Assembly: GCA_037074765.1 (NCBI GenBank)
Contig: JBAMDO010000050.1
Coordinates: 241,443 to 305,442, forward strand
Direction of reading: 5' to 3'
DNA: 64,000 nt
Origin: Mansonella perstans
Lineage: Eukaryota > Nematoda > Chromadorea > Rhabditida > Onchocercidae
Below, in pieces: positions 52,107-64,000 of this stretch (its first letter is position 1; each line of letters opens with the position of its first letter). The notes below the pieces were generated by a model. It was not told the origin of the DNA. It worked only from the letters and a program-made list of their open reading frames with translations, and did not search any database. The position numbers and the translations under genes are program-made.

Positions 52107-53225
52107 TCAAAACAGAATAATCTTTTTGGGTGGATTATGACGATTAAATTCCTCAGCCCAAAGTTTGCTGTGCATTTGCAACTTCACATCTTCAAACAAC
52201 ACCTGCAAAGCAGGCGTCTGTTCCGCTATTTAAAACCTAAACATTTGTCAAAAAAAAATCTATTCAACCGTCCTTCATTTTCGCAAAAAAAAATTTCATA
52301 AAATTTAATGTTCACAAATTATGCTGTTCAACCAAACTGATAACAAATGATAACTACAATATTCAATCGTAACTATAATATTCAACCAAACTGATAACTA
52401 CAATAACCATGGAAGATCGCACGACGATTAAAACGACGAATATCAAGTAAGCCGAGGTCTTTACACAGATCTTTCAAAATCTTCATGATTTTTCATAATA
52501 TTTCTTCCACCATCTTATTCATTTTCCATTCAACTCAATTGTCTGTGAATTCCGACATACGCAAGATCAAAACCAACGAATTTCTTTGTCAACACTTCGT
52601 ATATATTTTTTTGCAACATAGTTCTGTGCGCGGTCCCAATCGTTATTTTTACCACACGATCCAAGCTTTTTCAAGCGATAACATTCGTGCATTGCACCTC
52701 GAGCAAAAGGCTTTAAGGAATATATATGAATGAATTATTCGTCAAGCAGCGGTATTTATCTACAGAATGTGTGGAAAGAAGCATTCACTATAAAACATTT
52801 TATATAGAATGAGAACGAACTATTACAACACCTTTGGATGCAATTTCACTCGTACATCATCAACAGTCCAGCACTGCTGTATACAAGAATAACGGTGACG
52901 TTTGCAGTCTCTTATAGGTAATTTATCGAAATGGACATCTGATACAAACAGAAAAAAATTAAAAAGGAAACGTTACGAACTGCATCTGTAGAATATCACA
53001 CCAATGTATACTTATTGAGCATGACAAATGTAATAATTTATAAAAATCTCGATGACATGGATATAACCGTAAAAGCACAAAATACCACGTCGCCAACTGT
53101 TGCCATCGATGTATTAATTCTCGATTTCCTTTAAATAAATGCGATGAAGAGTGGTCATATTCGAATTGCTGACAATTTCTATTATCCAAGAAATCCAGCT
53201 GATCAGACTTCCATTTTATCGACTC
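52107..53225 (-). pseudogene. Truncated eEF2 kinase (alpha-kinase) gene fragment
   Basis: Minus-strand exons are 53086-53225, 52832-52938, 52578-52710 and 52107-52225. The last three chain in phase and match the start of the eEF2K alpha-kinase domain: RHRYSCIQQCWTVDDVRVK, PFARGAMHECYRLKKL, AQNYVAKKYI, then VLFEDVKLQMHSKLWAEEFN and RHNPPKK. In eEF2K this leads straight into the rest of the kinase domain. Here the sequence after PPKK has no GT donor (AAAAAGATTATT) and meets TGA three codons later, at 52107-52109. No later kinase exon (metal- and ATP-binding parts, C-terminal helical repeats) is seen down to 50.3 kb. The 5' exon (53086-53225) also joins out of phase. The active enzyme phosphorylates eEF2 and slows elongation; this copy cannot. 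It may be a broken duplicate or the locus itself disrupted by the neighbouring inverted repeat. Confidence 0.75.
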
Positions 53226-54853
53226 CTGAAATCACGAACATACCAGCTTAGAATGACCAAAATTATCAAATAAAGGAAACAATACTGGATTGTTTTACAG
53301 ACGATTGGACGATGATCGAGGATGACAAACAAAACTGTAACAGCTTGATAACGTATGTCATACGATTGAAATTATTGTCAAAACTTTCGAAACATTTGAA
53401 CTAAAAATTTTGGAAAGAGTGATTTCGGTTAGATGAAAGCGTCATAGTTTGATTTTTTCAAATGTTCATTTACATTTCTGAACAGTAGAGTTTTGCTGTT
53501 TGCGTCCACGCAATGTGTAAAAACATTTATCTGGAATGGCTGAATGAAATGAAAATTGATTTGTAAAAAATAAAATTACATTATTCTGATCTTTTACCGT
53601 TTTTCAGCTCAACCATTTCAAAGGAAATGTTTCACCAAAAAAAAATCCTTTGATTTGCACACAAGCATGGTTCTTTGACGGAACGAAAAAATACGTCCGG
53701 ACATATTTTATCAAAATATTTGAAAGAGAAATTTTTGACCTGAAATTGAAATGAGAGTGCAATAGCAAAAATCGGCTTTTCAAACATCTGATGCTTAATT
53801 TCTTTCATCTTTTTTTTATTTGAATTTATATAAATGCTCTAAAGTTCAGAAATATGGACACTTGCAAATGAACCTAATTGCATTGTATCTTTTGACTTTG
53901 GTTCAGATGACTGCAGCTGATATTCAGGTATCTTTGCTTATGTGTCACTGTGTCTAGAATCCACTGTTTTAAGTATCCTCATCAATCAGGTCATTTTTAC
54001 CTGTCCATTAATCTTAAATCTTATTAGTGGCTTTGGTTCAGATAACTTTTTTCTTTTTATTACACTAATTATTTTTGAATTGATTTTTGATGAAAATGCA
54101 AAGGACCATAAAACTACTTTTCGATTTAATTTAGGAACGATTAATGATAAGAAGTGGTCTGTAGTCGCTATTTTTTGCACGAAACAATGCATTTCCAGAA
54201 AGATAATGTACACAAAACAACAAGTATAGTGTGGAGCAAAAATAATTTACAAAAAGTAAGTAAACAGTTCACAAAAACAATTTGCGATAAATGAACAAAT
54301 AATTCGAAAAATAATTCACAAAAAAAAAGAAAAAATACAAATAATTCATAAAACATATTATCTTTTCTGCTTAAAAAATGAACTTATTTAAATCATGTAA
54401 AATACGCACATAATTTAATCCATTTTGATAAAATTTAAATTGAAATTATATTTGGATGAAAATATTAAATTTAGAGAAACAGATCCGTAATAACTTTTTT
54501 TTACAAAACTAGTAGTTTCCAACACTTCTCAATTTACAATAATTCTTTCTTTTCATTCTGCTGTTTCCATTTTTCAATTCTCATTGCCACTCAAATGAAA
54601 ATGTGGTCTAGAGTTAATATAACTTGATAGCAGTTTGCGAAATTCAAAATATTTTTTAGACATATGCAAATTCAGTTTGAACGTCTAAAATTTTTGATTC
54701 ACTCAGAAATCAAAAAAGAAATTTTTCCATCAAAAAACAAACAATATAAGAAATATTTTAAAAGCCATCAACAAATAAAACAAAGTTAAATATCAATAAA
54801 GAGGAATACAGATAACATTGTTAATCGAAACAAACTTGACTGAAATTTTCGTT
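53226..54853. other. Between the eEF2K fragment and the FBXO47-type gene; no gene recognised
   Basis: AT-rich, including the 3' UTR of the FBXO47-type gene. The opposing open frames at 53942-54229 (+) and 53986-54213 (-) have no domain support. Confidence 0.5.
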
Positions 54854-57800
54854 TTATACATTTGGAGCCATTAGTGTTACCAGCGGTATTACAGCGCACG
54901 CAACAGCCAATTCCATATAAAAATAATCAGGATCGACTATAGAAATCACATGTTAACGAATAAGTCGATAAAAAAAGTGTACTGCTAACAGAAACAATTC
55001 TGATATTTCTATCTTCTGTTTCCATCAATTCTTGAATTACAGTGAGATCTACAGTTAATATAACTTGACAAAAGTTAGAAAATTCTGCTTGGTACAAGTG
55101 ACCAGTGCTAATTTGATTCTCATATTTTTCGAAATTATTTCATTGTTGATCCCATAGTCAAAATTATTGATTCAAAATAAACAGAAATACTTACAAGGTT
55201 CGCTCATTAGGGCATCGTTCAGTAGCTCTGATTCAATCTTCAAGTAAGAAGACAAAAAAAGGCGACGATGGGTATCCGACAGGGCACGAAATGTTTCTAA
55301 TAGCACACTAGCAACTGCTGTGCTCGAGGAGATATCCCATTGATATAAAATCTAAATTTAACGGAATCTAAAGAATTCTGAGAATTCTGAAGGTAATCAC
55401 TCAACTCATATTTCTGTGTATTTATAGCAAAACTTGTAGTGTGTTTTGCTGTTAAAAATTAGAAGTGAGTCAAAACTATCTTTTCTGCAACGCAGTGCTT
55501 CTAAAAAACCAAATTGTAGTTAAAAATTTATTCAGAAAACATGTAATCCAATAGTCTCAATAACTTCAATTTGGGAGGTTGTTAGTAAAACTTGTTCATA
55601 AACATACCGAATGAATGAGTTGCGCCGCTTCTTCTTGATGGCCATTCACTATTCGAGCATGCATTGCAATATGAGTAAGTTCTGGTCGAAGAGCCAAAAG
55701 TACAGCAAAGTTGTCCATGGTCCAGCGATACGGAGCTGCTTAAAAAACTTTCGAATTTTAATAATAGCTCAAAAAGATTATGCTTGTAATAGACTGAAAA
55801 TCTAGCAGAAGCCTAATTGTATTGCAGTATCAATCACAATTTCAATTCTTCGAGAACTATGGATTTCAAACTATTTACTTGTAATTTCCTCGATTAAATT
55901 GAAGATATGATATTCACACCATCTATATTCCCTTAAACTTTCACTGATGACCATAGAGTGGATGCTGAAGGACATGGGGCCAATTATTTCCTCACATAGA
56001 TGAAGACCTTCAATCGTCGTATTACTTAGCAGCTCCCAATCAATCACCTCTAAATATGATATGATATACAATGTTTAAATTGCAAACAATAGTCTTTAAA
56101 TTGTAGACTTATCATTGGAATTCGAATAAAAAGTCCTTTTTTGAATTTTGCCAACGGTTTTTGTTAAAGGCCTTATTTTATGGCCTTTTTTACTGTAATA
56201 CTCATACTGTTCATTAGCTTCAATTAGTCATACGAATTGAAAAGTTTATTTGATAAAAATAGATGTGGAATAGATTTTTTGAAATTCCATTTTTTAAAAT
56301 TGCGAATGAATTTTTATCTTTTAAAAATTTTTTTCAAATTAAATTCCAAAATCCAAAATTTCCTTTGATAATATATTTAGCCATTTCTTACCGCAATTAT
56401 CGTTGTCCAATTTTAAAGGTCCGAATATGATCATAAATAATTGTCCTTGTTCAGCAAGACTCTTTTGAGTGCGCAAAATAAGCGAATTCCAAAATCCATA
56501 ATATTCCTCATCCTTTTCGCAATAACTCAAGAAGAAACCTCGGAAACGTGCACGAACCTAAGAAACTGATTAAAGAACTGAACTAAAGTGGAAATCTTGG
56601 GATTATTACCTCCATTTCTAAGTGAGGATAGTTTTTCACTTTCTTTGACATGGCTCGATTGAGAATGCTATTTAGACCAGTAAATCTCATCACTGCCCGA
56701 AATAGTTCTTCACATTCATTGTGCGTCCATCCTTTGCAAAACTAGAAATAAACAATTGTTAATTTCAGCAATTAAAGATCATTATCTTCAATATCTGTAT
56801 CTGGCAAAAAACAAAATATATCTGGTCCAAACTTACTGCCATAAAGCATCGACCCCAACCGTGCCAATTTTTGATGTTTTTATTCTGAAATTTACATATT
56901 TCAAGAATTAAACAACTTTATTTCTGTAAAAATTATAATGCAAATTAGCAGTCCTCTTTTCACCTTATCGAAGAATTTTGCCAACAAGACAATACCGCCA
57001 AGATAACTCATTGTAACAGTGCAAGCTTTTAGAAGCGCACCTGAAAGAATTTCGATATGCCACTTGTATTTGCTTTAAACAAAAAAATGATGTAAATGAA
57101 AGGAGTCTAACAATGCTTCAAAAAACGCCCGAAATCAAACCGCGTAGAAGAATTTAATCTTTAAATTATGCAAACCGCATTCTGCATACTTCATACTAAA
57201 TTTATTAATAAAAAATATCGCATCTATTTACTGAAACTAACCCCAGGCATAAAATGGATCATGTGTGCTTTCAAAATCAACATCGCATCCTGCACTCGTT
57301 TCTGCCAAAAACCGTCGATTAGTCATTAAGATGTATCTACGGATTTTGGTATTCATTGTTTTGGATGAAAGACTGAGCTGCTTTAATTGTTGTACTGAAA
57401 TTAGAGTTCTATTTAAATATTTGTTATACATTTTTTTTTCATTAACATTTATTCTCTTTTCTAAAAGAAAATAAATAATAGAAAGACTTGAGAATAATTA
57501 AGTTCAGTACATGAAAACAAAAAATTTCAGTCAGACAGACGAAATATTAGAGTAAGTGTAAAAGAAATTCTCTTGTCAACACTTAAAATTTGAATTTTTG
57601 AAAATTTTTATGAAAAAGAAACAACAAAGTGCAGAACCTGGAATGCGATTAAGCATCAAATAGAGTAATTCAGGTGGAAGCATTTGAAAAATTCCAAACG
57701 GCGAATTCAAAATAGCATTGGGTACCACTTGCACTGTTGCATTCTCCAATGCTAAAAAATTTTCTAAAGCTTTTCCTACATCACTTCCAAATTCTTTTAA

Positions 57801-59677
57801 TAATGATGATACTTTTAGCTAGATTAACTGCTCTGAGATTTAAATAAATGAAGGAAACACATAAGCCAGTTGTTTGGCCTTTACATAACATTGTATAACT
57901 CTAATACACAACAATACAAATAACTTACTGCAATGCACTGCAATATGAGATGAAATCTCATAACTGCTGTATTAATTAACACCAGCTTTCAGCTGAATAT
58001 TTCATTCATCATAACGATAAAAACCGGTTCATCATAAAAGCACAATAAGGTACATTTAAGAAGCTGATAATAATAATAGTAGTAACAGTAAAATTAAACA
58101 TTATTATACCGTTTTCTTTTTCGTCGAAGAAACTGTAACTTGGAACCAGTTGACTAGAAGAAATATTGACATCTAGCGCTCCGTACGTGTTTTTTTTCTC
58201 ATCCAGCAAAAAATCGCTTTCTTTCTTAATTTGATGCTTACGAACAGCAAAAAAATTTGTGAGTTGTTCCGTTTCGGTATCTTCGAACTAAAAATAAGAC
58301 AAAAAAAAATTCCGGAAAATTTTCTCGTTCAATGGAAAATAAATACTTACATCAGTTTGACCAATACAAAATCATTCGGAAAACATCACAATGCTATTTT
58401 TAAGTCAAGGAATTTCGGCCAAATGCCTAGTCGAGGATTAATGAGTACCTTAACATAACTGCCGAGGAAGAATGATGATGAGCAATAGCATTTTGAGTTA
58501 TCAAAGCTAATATTGCTTGAATTTTCTCATCTAATAATTCAAGTTCCACAGGTAGCAATGTATTTATAGCTTCCGAAGTCAGTCAGCAAAAGGTATTTAT
58601 GATCACTGTAAAGACTTATTTTACAGAACAGAGGAGAAAACGGATATGAAGTGAAGAGTGAAGAATCAGTTATTGAAACTTAACGGCTAACACCTGTTAA
58701 TAAAAATTTGTTCGCTAGACAATAGTTTTTTTGATCAATTAGTTTTTTGTTAAGTCCTTGACCCCAATAAAATTGTTATTGCTGCTTCCATTTTACTATA
58801 AGCTTTAAGGACTACATTTCGGTTAGATGAAAAGAAAATGCAAATCAATTTCAATTGTATTTTTTGCATGGCATGTTCTGACAGAAATTATAGAATTCCA
58901 TTCGTAGCATGTTGCTTTTAGAAATGTTCAGATGTTTTCCCAGATTTCTTTTGCATAGTTCTCGCTTCTTCATTTCACTGAGATGCGAAATCATTTTGAT
59001 TGAAGCAACTATGCCAATGATCACCGGAAAATCTAGCTATTAAATGTTAAGCTTCGAGTTTGTATATCTGCTTCTATCATATTTAGGCATTTCGTCGTTA
59101 TTCACTCTGCAGATGTCCCAACATTCCATTTCATTTTGATTCATTTGATGATCGGATTTCTCCAAGAATTTTATCAGCTACACAACAAGCGATCATTGAA
59201 CAAGCAAAGTGGGCTGCTCAATCAAATACAATTTCAATTTCGGGATTTTGCTCCTATAGGCAAATTTCCAAGAATACGACTCACCTATACATTTTAAATG
59301 TCAATAAACGATGATCTCAATGCAATTAATTGTATATGCATTGATTGCCTCTTTTCGTCAGCTTTCTGGGAACAAATCGTTCTAATTGAACTTTCCTCAC
59401 CGATCACTGTTCAATTCAACTTATGATTAACTTATTCCCTTTGAAAAAAAACTTCATTCATATGATCGACGATGCACTACTACGGCAATTTCTCAATTAT
59501 TCATTATGAATTCAAATGCAATCAAGAAATGATGAATTTTCTCACCATAAAACTATTTCGATCAGTAGCTGCACTCTTCGACTGCATTTCTGCTGGATCA
59601 TTGCTAATATCGCACATATTGCAAATATCAGGTAATCCTGGTTCGTTGAAAATTTGAGAATTTAGTATTCGTCGCAT
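54854..59677 (-). CDS. FBXO47/PROM-1-type F-box protein
   Basis: Twelve coding exons chain in phase to about 533 residues: 59546-59677 (ATG), 58110-58287, about 57638-57811, 57242-57394, 56964-57040, 56837-56884, 56610-56741, 56392-56557, 55879-56049, 55608-55738, 55195-55351 and 54854-54936 (TAA). The F-box-like segment is FGIFQMLPPELLYLMLNRIP with QQLKQLSLSSKTMNTKIRRY. It is followed by the family-typical NWHGWGRCFMA, LFMIIFGP and YRWTMDNFAVLLALR with MHARIVNGHQEEAAQLI, which align in order with vertebrate FBXO47. C. elegans PROM-1 is the related meiotic F-box protein that promotes homologue pairing and meiotic entry, presumably as an SCF ubiquitin-ligase adaptor. The N-terminal ~100 residues are not conserved. 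Exon 1 lies inside the large inverted repeat. Its ATG sits 8 nt after TATTTTTAG, as for a trans-splice acceptor. The direct join from exon 1 to 58287 is phase-compatible but not proven. Confidence 0.85.
58449..58565 (-). other. Possible alternative exon upstream in the FBXO47-type gene
   Basis: The minus strand is open from an acceptor-like GAAG to a good donor (TTAAG then GTACTC), reading INTLLPVELELLDEKIQAIL and on. Its phase at the donor does not fit the exon 58110-58287 frame, so it is not part of the chain I propose. Confidence 0.25.
59113..59314 (+). other. Orphan + strand open block of about 66 codons
   Basis: It follows a CTCTGCAG acceptor and reads a mixed-composition peptide (SFDDRISPRILSATQQAIIE, QAKWAAQSNTISIS) to a TGA at 59312. 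There is no start codon, partner exon or recognised domain. It lies opposite the proposed first intron of the FBXO47-type gene. Confidence 0.25.
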
Positions 59678-60831
59678 ATTTTAATCTAAAAATAAGAGAA
59701 ACTAATAAATAAACCCAATTCATGAATTCTTCTCAATAAACTTTAGTGTTCATCATCTTTATGTAATTAAAAAAGCCGACTGCTTGAAGAGTAAAAATAT
59801 GATAGAATATTTTTATCAAATATGAGGAATAAGAAAATCTCCGAGTCTAAAATTCTACAATTGGTAATACGCATATTTAGGAGTAGCACTAATGGAAAAT
59901 TTTAGCATGATTACAATGAAAATTTAACTCTACAAAAAGTCTCAGACTAATATAACAGAATATGGAATATGCACAGAGAGGAATGGAACTGAAACTCTCA
60001 GAATAATTATTTCCAGACTGCCAGATTAAAAGGAATATTCAAATTTTTGCGCACAGCACATTTCAAGAATAGCATATGAAATTGAATAACAAATAATTGA
60101 TGATTGTAAGTCTAAAATTTAAATAATTCAGCTATTCAAATTTAAAAGTATTTTCAAATTTAAGGATGAAAAAGAATGAATAATACTTTGAAATTTTTAA
60201 ATGTTTAACGAGAAAAATACCAAATGCCAAAGATTTAATGAGTTGGAACTTTCGCAAATAAACTCCCAGTAAATAAACTCCCAGTAAAAATTGCATAACT
60301 CCCAGTTAAAAATTGCATAACTTACAAACTCCCAGCAAAAATTGCATAACTTACAGTGAAACGCAATTGCGAAATACGGGAGCTACATAACATAGCAAAG
60401 TATACGTGCGTTGCATAACGTAGCAAACATCAGTGAAAAAAAAATAAGAGATCAGGCAATGAGAAGTGAGTCACGTCTTAGTACATGAAAATTCATTTAA
60501 TGGTAATGTAAAGCAAATAAATTCTCATATTTGCAACATTTCAACTGGTATTGATTGATTTTCATTTGGGAAAGAAAAATATTTAAACGGAAAAATTCTC
60601 CCGCTGCATCTCGATAATAGTTGATAATTCATTTAATTTCCGGTACAATATTTTTGCAAAATTTTGGGTTCTTTTCTTCTTCCAGGAAAATTCATTCTCC
60701 GTTATTGTAATCTAGTAATACGAGTGATAGAATCAGGATTTTTTTCAAAATATTTGTAATTCCAGGTCATTAACGAGTAAATTTTAATCCTTCGAGATCC
60801 CTTAGATTTCAATTTGAAGGTGGAATATACA
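59443..60831 (+). repeat. Left arm of a large inverted repeat
   Basis: It reverse-complements the right arm (62659 to the window end) from about 'aaaaaaaacttcattcatatg' through 'ttcaatttgaaggtggaatat', where similarity stops sharply at about 60831. Small indels and substitutions are scattered through it. The part near 60260-60350 contains several short tandem copies of ctcccagtaaa / aattgcataact. It contains exon 1 of the FBXO47-type gene on the minus strand. Confidence 0.93.
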
Positions 60832-62658
60832 CGATTGGCAATTATTACTTCAATAATTTAGTAGTATTTTAAAACAAAAGAAAAAAAAGGAACGGATGGA
60901 ATACCGGATATTTTTATTGCTCCGCTTTAAGGCCGCTTTTTGTCAAACTTTTCCGGGAAGAACTCCGTATTATCGCTGTTTTTGCATTCAGCATGATTTT
61001 TGAATTTGAAAAAAATCATTGCTTTGTTCTGTCTATAATAATAATGCCATTTTTTTGTGCCAAAAAAAGTGTTTTGTTTTCATTCGAACTTATTGACTAA
61101 ATTTAAATATTATTTAACATGAAACTACGGTAGCATTTATTCATTTAGATCTCTTACTGTAATATGTTGTAAATAAGAATGATAAATTTGAAATTAAACT
61201 TTATGGAAGAATTTTATTTGATCAATTGAATAGTTCATTTGATAATGTTTGGCCAATTGGATAAATTTTTCCTCTCATAACGGTTGATTTCATTTTGCAA
61301 AGTACATTTCAGTATTTTTATTTAAAATTGTAACAATAAGTTAATTGCAACCACTTACAATTTATCAATTAAATTTTTCAAAACTGTAATTATCCGCATA
61401 AGTTAGGCGATTAAAATGAAGTACTACTTTCAGTGCCATATGTAAAACGGCTGCTAATTCGCTGAATGTTCACAAAATTTTATAAGAATCGAGAATTTAT
61501 ACAGTCAATAACTAATAAAGCAGAATTTCAGAAATTTGCCCACTTTGTGTATTCCTGCACACATTCTACATATTACGGTATCTATATGTGTTGCCGTTTT
61601 AATAGTCCTCAATGTGCAGTAGATAGATATAATACTTATAAATAATCGACTACATTTATGCAATGCTACAGGTCCTCATATTTGCCCACTAGGTTATTCA
61701 TGTTAAGTTTCTCCAGTAGGTTGGTTCACACCTTAAAAATGGAAGAAGTAAGGAAGTATATAAATGAATTGCATCTATCATAATTTTCCATCCAACAAAC
61801 CATTTCATTAATTCAAATTATATAACAAAATTTTGTTACGGTACTATTGATATCAATTATTAGTTACTTCTATTCCTTCTAATTTTATTCCTTCGAAATT
61901 GAAAAAGAAAGTGATTATTTGAACACTTTAATAAATTTTAATTTTCAAAAAATTTCTTTTGAATGAATTTAACAAATAAAGTGGTAAAAACAATCAATGG
62001 CCTGAAAGCTGAATAATGTTAAAAAAAGCAGTAAAGTAAGAAAATTTGTCTGTATTTTTGAAATATTAGTTTTTTATAGAATTTAAAACTGTTAATTCGT
62101 AAACGTTTATTGTTTTATCAGATCTAGTTTTGTTTGATTTCATTAAATCGAATTCTATGAAGTGGTAAATAAGCTCGATATTTGTACGAATGGCATTCTC
62201 ATTTCATTTTGCATCACTTTTTGTTGCTGTGAAAATTTTCAAGTGATTATTGAACAGGAACCAGAAACAGTTCTGGAAATATCGAGAACTTGGAATTTGC
62301 CGTCCTTTCAATATCTGTTCAGAAGTAAGTATCGTCTTTTTTTAATTAAGCAAAAATTTGATTATTAGGCAAAATTTTTCTGAACAGATAAGACTGAGGA
62401 TTATTCTAAAACATTTTATTGCCAGACCGGGTTTCGAACAACTTTCCAGCTAACTAACTTCGATTAGTCATTCATTCGATATTCGCTTAAATTAATTTTG
62501 GTAGAAATGCTTTCTCAGAAATTAATTATGCATGTAAAACTTGAAAAATTCTCAAAGAAAAACTCTCGCAATTTCTGTCTTTAAAATTTCAGAACTTCAA
62601 ATATGGATACAATATTTCGGGATTGATTAAAAAAAAAAGAGGTATTCAGTAACATGTT
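60832..62658. other. Spacer of the large inverted repeat
   Basis: About 1.83 kb of AT-rich, non-repeated sequence between the arms. The only protein-like piece is a possible + strand exon at 62244-62324. No transposase or terminal motif was recognised. Confidence 0.7.
62244..62324 (+). other. Possible short exon in the spacer
   Basis: A TTTTCAAG acceptor and a very strong donor (AGAA then GTAAGT) enclose an open frame reading VIIEQEPETVLEISRTWNLP and SFQYLFR. It points toward the right-arm exon at 63767. No family was recognised. Confidence 0.3.
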
Positions 62659-64000
62659 ATATATTCCACCTTCAAATTGAAATCTAAGGGATCTTGAAGG
62701 ATTAAAATTTACTCGTTAATGACCTGGAATTACAAATATTTTGAAAAAAATCCTGATTCTATCACTCGTATTACTAGATTACAATAACGGAGAATGAATT
62801 TTCCTGGAAGAAGAAAAAACCCAAAATTTTGCAAAAATATTGTAACGGAAATTAAATGAATTATCAACTATTATCGAGATGAAGCGGGAGAACTTTTCCG
62901 TTTAAATATTTTTCTTTCCCAAATGAAAATCAATCAATACCAGTTGAAATGTTGCAAATATGAGAATTTATTTGCTTTACATTACCATTAAATGAATTTT
63001 CATGTACTAAGGCGTGACTCACTTCTCATTGCCTGATCTCTTATTTTTTTTCACTGATGTTTGCTACGTTATGCAACGCACGTATACTTTGCTATGTTAT
63101 GTAGCTCCCGTATTTCGCAATTGCGTTTCACTGTAAGTTATGCAATTTTTACTGGGAGTTGATAAGTTATGCAATTTTTAACTGGGAGTTATGCAATTTT
63201 TACTGGGAGTTTATTTACTGGGAGTTTATTTGCGAAAGTTCCAACTCATTAAATCTTTAGCATTTGGTATTTTTCTCGTTAAACATTTAAAAATTTCAAA
63301 GTATTATTCATTCTTTTTCATCCTTAAATTTGAAAATACCTTTAAATTTGAATAGCTAAATTATTTAGATTTTAGATTCTTGAAATGTGCTGTGCGCAAA
63401 AATTTGAATATTCCTTTTAATCTGGCAGTCTGGAAATAATTATTCTGAGAGTTTCAGTTCCATTCCTCTCGTGCATATTCCATATTCTGTTATATTAGTC
63501 TGAGACTTTTTGTAAAGTTAAATTTTCATTGTAATCATGCTAAAATTTTCCATTAGTGCTACTCCTGAATATGCGTATTACCAATTGTAGAATTTTAGAC
63601 TCGGAGATTTTCTTATTCCTCATATTTGATAAAAATATTCTATCATATTTTTACTCTTCACGCAGTCGGCTTTTTAATTACATAAAGATGATGAACACTA
63701 AAGTTTATTGAGAAGAATTCATGAATTGGGTTTATTTATTAGTTTCTCTTATTTTTAGATTAAAATATGCGACGAATACTAAATTCTCAAATTTTCAACG
63801 AACCAGGATTACCTGATATTTGCAATATGTGCGATATTAGCAATGATCCAGCAGAAATGCAGTCGAAGAGTGCAGCTACTGATCGAAATAGTTTTATGGT
63901 GAGAAAATTCATCATTTCTTGATTGCATTTGAATTCATAATGAATAATTGAGAAATTGCCGTAGTAGTGCATCGTCGATCATATGAATGAAGTTTTTTTT
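62659..64000 (-). repeat. Right arm of the large inverted repeat, running off the window
   Basis: It is the mirror of 59443-60831 and still matches at the last base of the window, so its outer end is unseen. Divergence from the left arm is low over the exon and modest elsewhere. Confidence 0.93.
63767..63898 (+). CDS. Second, inverted copy of the FBXO47-type first exon
   Basis: Identical in translation to exon 59546-59677 but on the + strand: 44 codons (MRRILNSQIFNEPGLPDICN ... SAATDRNSFM) from ATG to an intact donor (ATG then GTGAGA). The same TATTTTTAG 3' splice site lies 8 nt upstream. It may lead into a duplicated downstream gene beyond the window or be a stranded exon copy; only the first exon is visible here. 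Confidence 0.6.

Noticed and set aside
52485..52733. 82-codon + strand frame
   Set aside because: It is the antisense shadow of the eEF2K exon 52578-52710.
59472..59657. 61-codon frames at 59472-59657 (+) and 63787-63972 (-) as a repeated gene
   Set aside because: They are antisense to the duplicated FBXO47-type first exon, which has better splice sites and start context.
59443..64000. DNA transposon with terminal inverted repeats
   Set aside because: No transposase or target-site duplication is visible, the arms contain a host-type exon, and the outer end of the right arm is outside the window.
1..64000. tRNA, rRNA, CRISPR or bacterial operon features
   Set aside because: None was seen on either strand. 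Apart from the M16 fragment, the sequence is intron-rich eukaryotic DNA.

Overview
The window is AT-rich eukaryotic DNA with many short exons, GT-AG introns of roughly 50-300 bp and wide gene spacing. The gene families, the 3' splice sites placed a few bases before start codons, and an intron-free fragment resembling a Wolbachia M16 protease all point to a filarial nematode (Brugia/Onchocerca/Loa-type). The organism is inferred, not read directly. No CRISPR array, rRNA, tRNA, operon or complete transposon was recognised.

Layout: (1) 1-7.6 kb, + strand: the 3' part of a many-exon gene for a basic, low-complexity, probably nuclear protein that I could not name. (2) 12.76-20.79 kb, - strand: a GPI-type cell-adhesion protein (signal peptide, three Ig domains, one FN3) of the Wrapper/Rega-1/Klingon (WRK-1) class. 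It has a 27-nt cassette microexon and a possible distal first exon at 23.3 kb beside a long (GT)n tract. (3) 23.6-36.8 kb: a long stretch without recognisable genes. (4) 36.84-37.55 kb, - strand: a truncated, frameshifted bacterial-type M16 peptidase fragment, probably a nuclear Wolbachia insertion. (5) 39.0-50.3 kb, - strand: a complete LRP5/LRP6/Arrow-type Wnt co-receptor (four YWTD propeller/EGF units, three LDLa repeats, one TM helix and a short tail with diverged PPPSPxS motifs). (6) 51.37-52.01 kb: a ~245-bp-arm inverted repeat. (7) 52.1-53.2 kb, - strand: a truncated eEF2-kinase (alpha-kinase) gene fragment. (8) 54.85-59.68 kb, - strand: a complete 12-exon FBXO47/PROM-1-type F-box gene. 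(9) 59.44-64.0 kb: a large inverted repeat with arms of at least 1.34 kb around a 1.8-kb spacer, which duplicates the first coding exon of the FBXO47 gene in opposite orientation.

The genes do not form one pathway: they cover Wnt reception, axon/midline adhesion, translation-elongation control (broken) and meiotic ubiquitin ligation. The structurally unusual parts are the two inverted repeats that flank the broken eEF2K fragment and the FBXO47 promoter, the Wolbachia-like insertion, and the nematode LRP5/6 with altered signalling motifs. Exon borders were placed by hand from GT/AG sites and phase. Those given with 'about' may be off by several bases.
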